The notes under the pieces are model-generated. The model made no database searches. It had not been told where the DNA came from and saw nothing but the letters and a program-made list of their open reading frames with translations. A stretch of DNA of 6,239 nucleotides from positions 1 through 6,239 of the forward strand of contig JADZBJ010000155.1 of assembly GCA_020852155.1 (NCBI GenBank). Direction: 5' to 3'. A program made the translations under genes and the position numbers. Below are positions 6,156 to 6,239 of the stretch, in pieces (the first letter of the stretch is position 1; each line of letters begins with the position of its first letter). This DNA is from Saprospiraceae bacterium (GTDB lineage: Bacteria > Bacteroidota > Bacteroidia > Chitinophagales > Saprospiraceae).

Positions 6156-6239
6156 CGATTGATTGATTCGAGTATTTCGATTGATTCGATTAAATCCGAT
6201 TAAACTGATGGAGTCGATTAAGTCCGATTGATTCGATTG
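6156..6239 (-). repeat. Degenerate ~9-nt tandem array with CGATT/AATCG core upstream of the MFS gene
   Basis: On the plus strand, units of consensus CGATTnAnT start at 6160, 6169, 6178, 6187, 6197, 6206, 6215, 6225 and 6234, with steps of 9, 9, 9, 10, 9, 9, 10 and 9. Examples are TGATTGATT, CGATTGATT, CGATTAAAC and CGATTAAGT. CGATTGATTCGATT occurs identically at 6178-6191 and 6225-6238. Given as minus strand because, in the direction of the MFS gene, the units read with an AATC core, as in the array at 1-59. The array runs off the window end, so its full length and its relation to any gene beyond are unknown. Confidence 0.7.

Noticed and set aside
6156..6239. CRISPR array
   Set aside because: Units are about 9 nt, degenerate and contiguous, with no unique spacers and no cas gene nearby.

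Overview
The window looks like chromosomal DNA from a member of the Bacteroidota, possibly a Saprospiria- or Chitinophagia-like lineage (the lineage is inference). The clues are a very long FG-GAP/VCBS plus ASPIC/UnbV surface protein of a type abundant in that phylum, an MFS carrier of a subfamily I associate with that phylum, a perfect match to the Bacteroidota -7 promoter element TAnnTTTG, no Shine-Dalgarno sequences ahead of the genes, and AT-rich intergenic DNA around coding DNA of roughly balanced composition.

Layout. Positions 1-236 are non-coding. They hold a degenerate ~9-nt tandem array (1-59), a cluster of AATGTAG-like words in both orientations (72-168) and a promoter element (182-189). 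Then come three plus-strand genes: a 1142-residue exported double beta-propeller protein (237-3665), an ECF sigma factor (about 3727-4221) and, overlapping it by 8 bases, a four-helix membrane protein (4214-4822). A long hairpin (4822-4874) separates these from a convergent minus-strand MFS transporter (4881-6110). The window ends in a second degenerate ~9-nt tandem array (6156-6239), upstream of the transporter.

How the genes may work together. The sigma factor and the overlapping membrane protein look like a translationally coupled regulatory pair. The membrane protein has the place and topology of an anti-sigma factor but none of the usual anti-sigma signatures that I can see, so that role is inference. 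The propeller protein lies 61 bp upstream of the sigma gene with no evident terminator between them, so partial co-transcription is possible. The transporter is transcribed separately and nothing in the sequence links it to the other genes.

I see no phage, CRISPR, transposon, toxin or biosynthetic system. The most unusual material is non-coding: two AATC-cored ~9-nt periodic arrays in the same orientation relative to the gene downstream of each, the AATGTAG cluster over the propeller-gene promoter, an inverted repeat across the proposed sigma start codon, and a convergent-gene hairpin whose flanking A/T tracts have the reverse of the intrinsic-terminator polarity.
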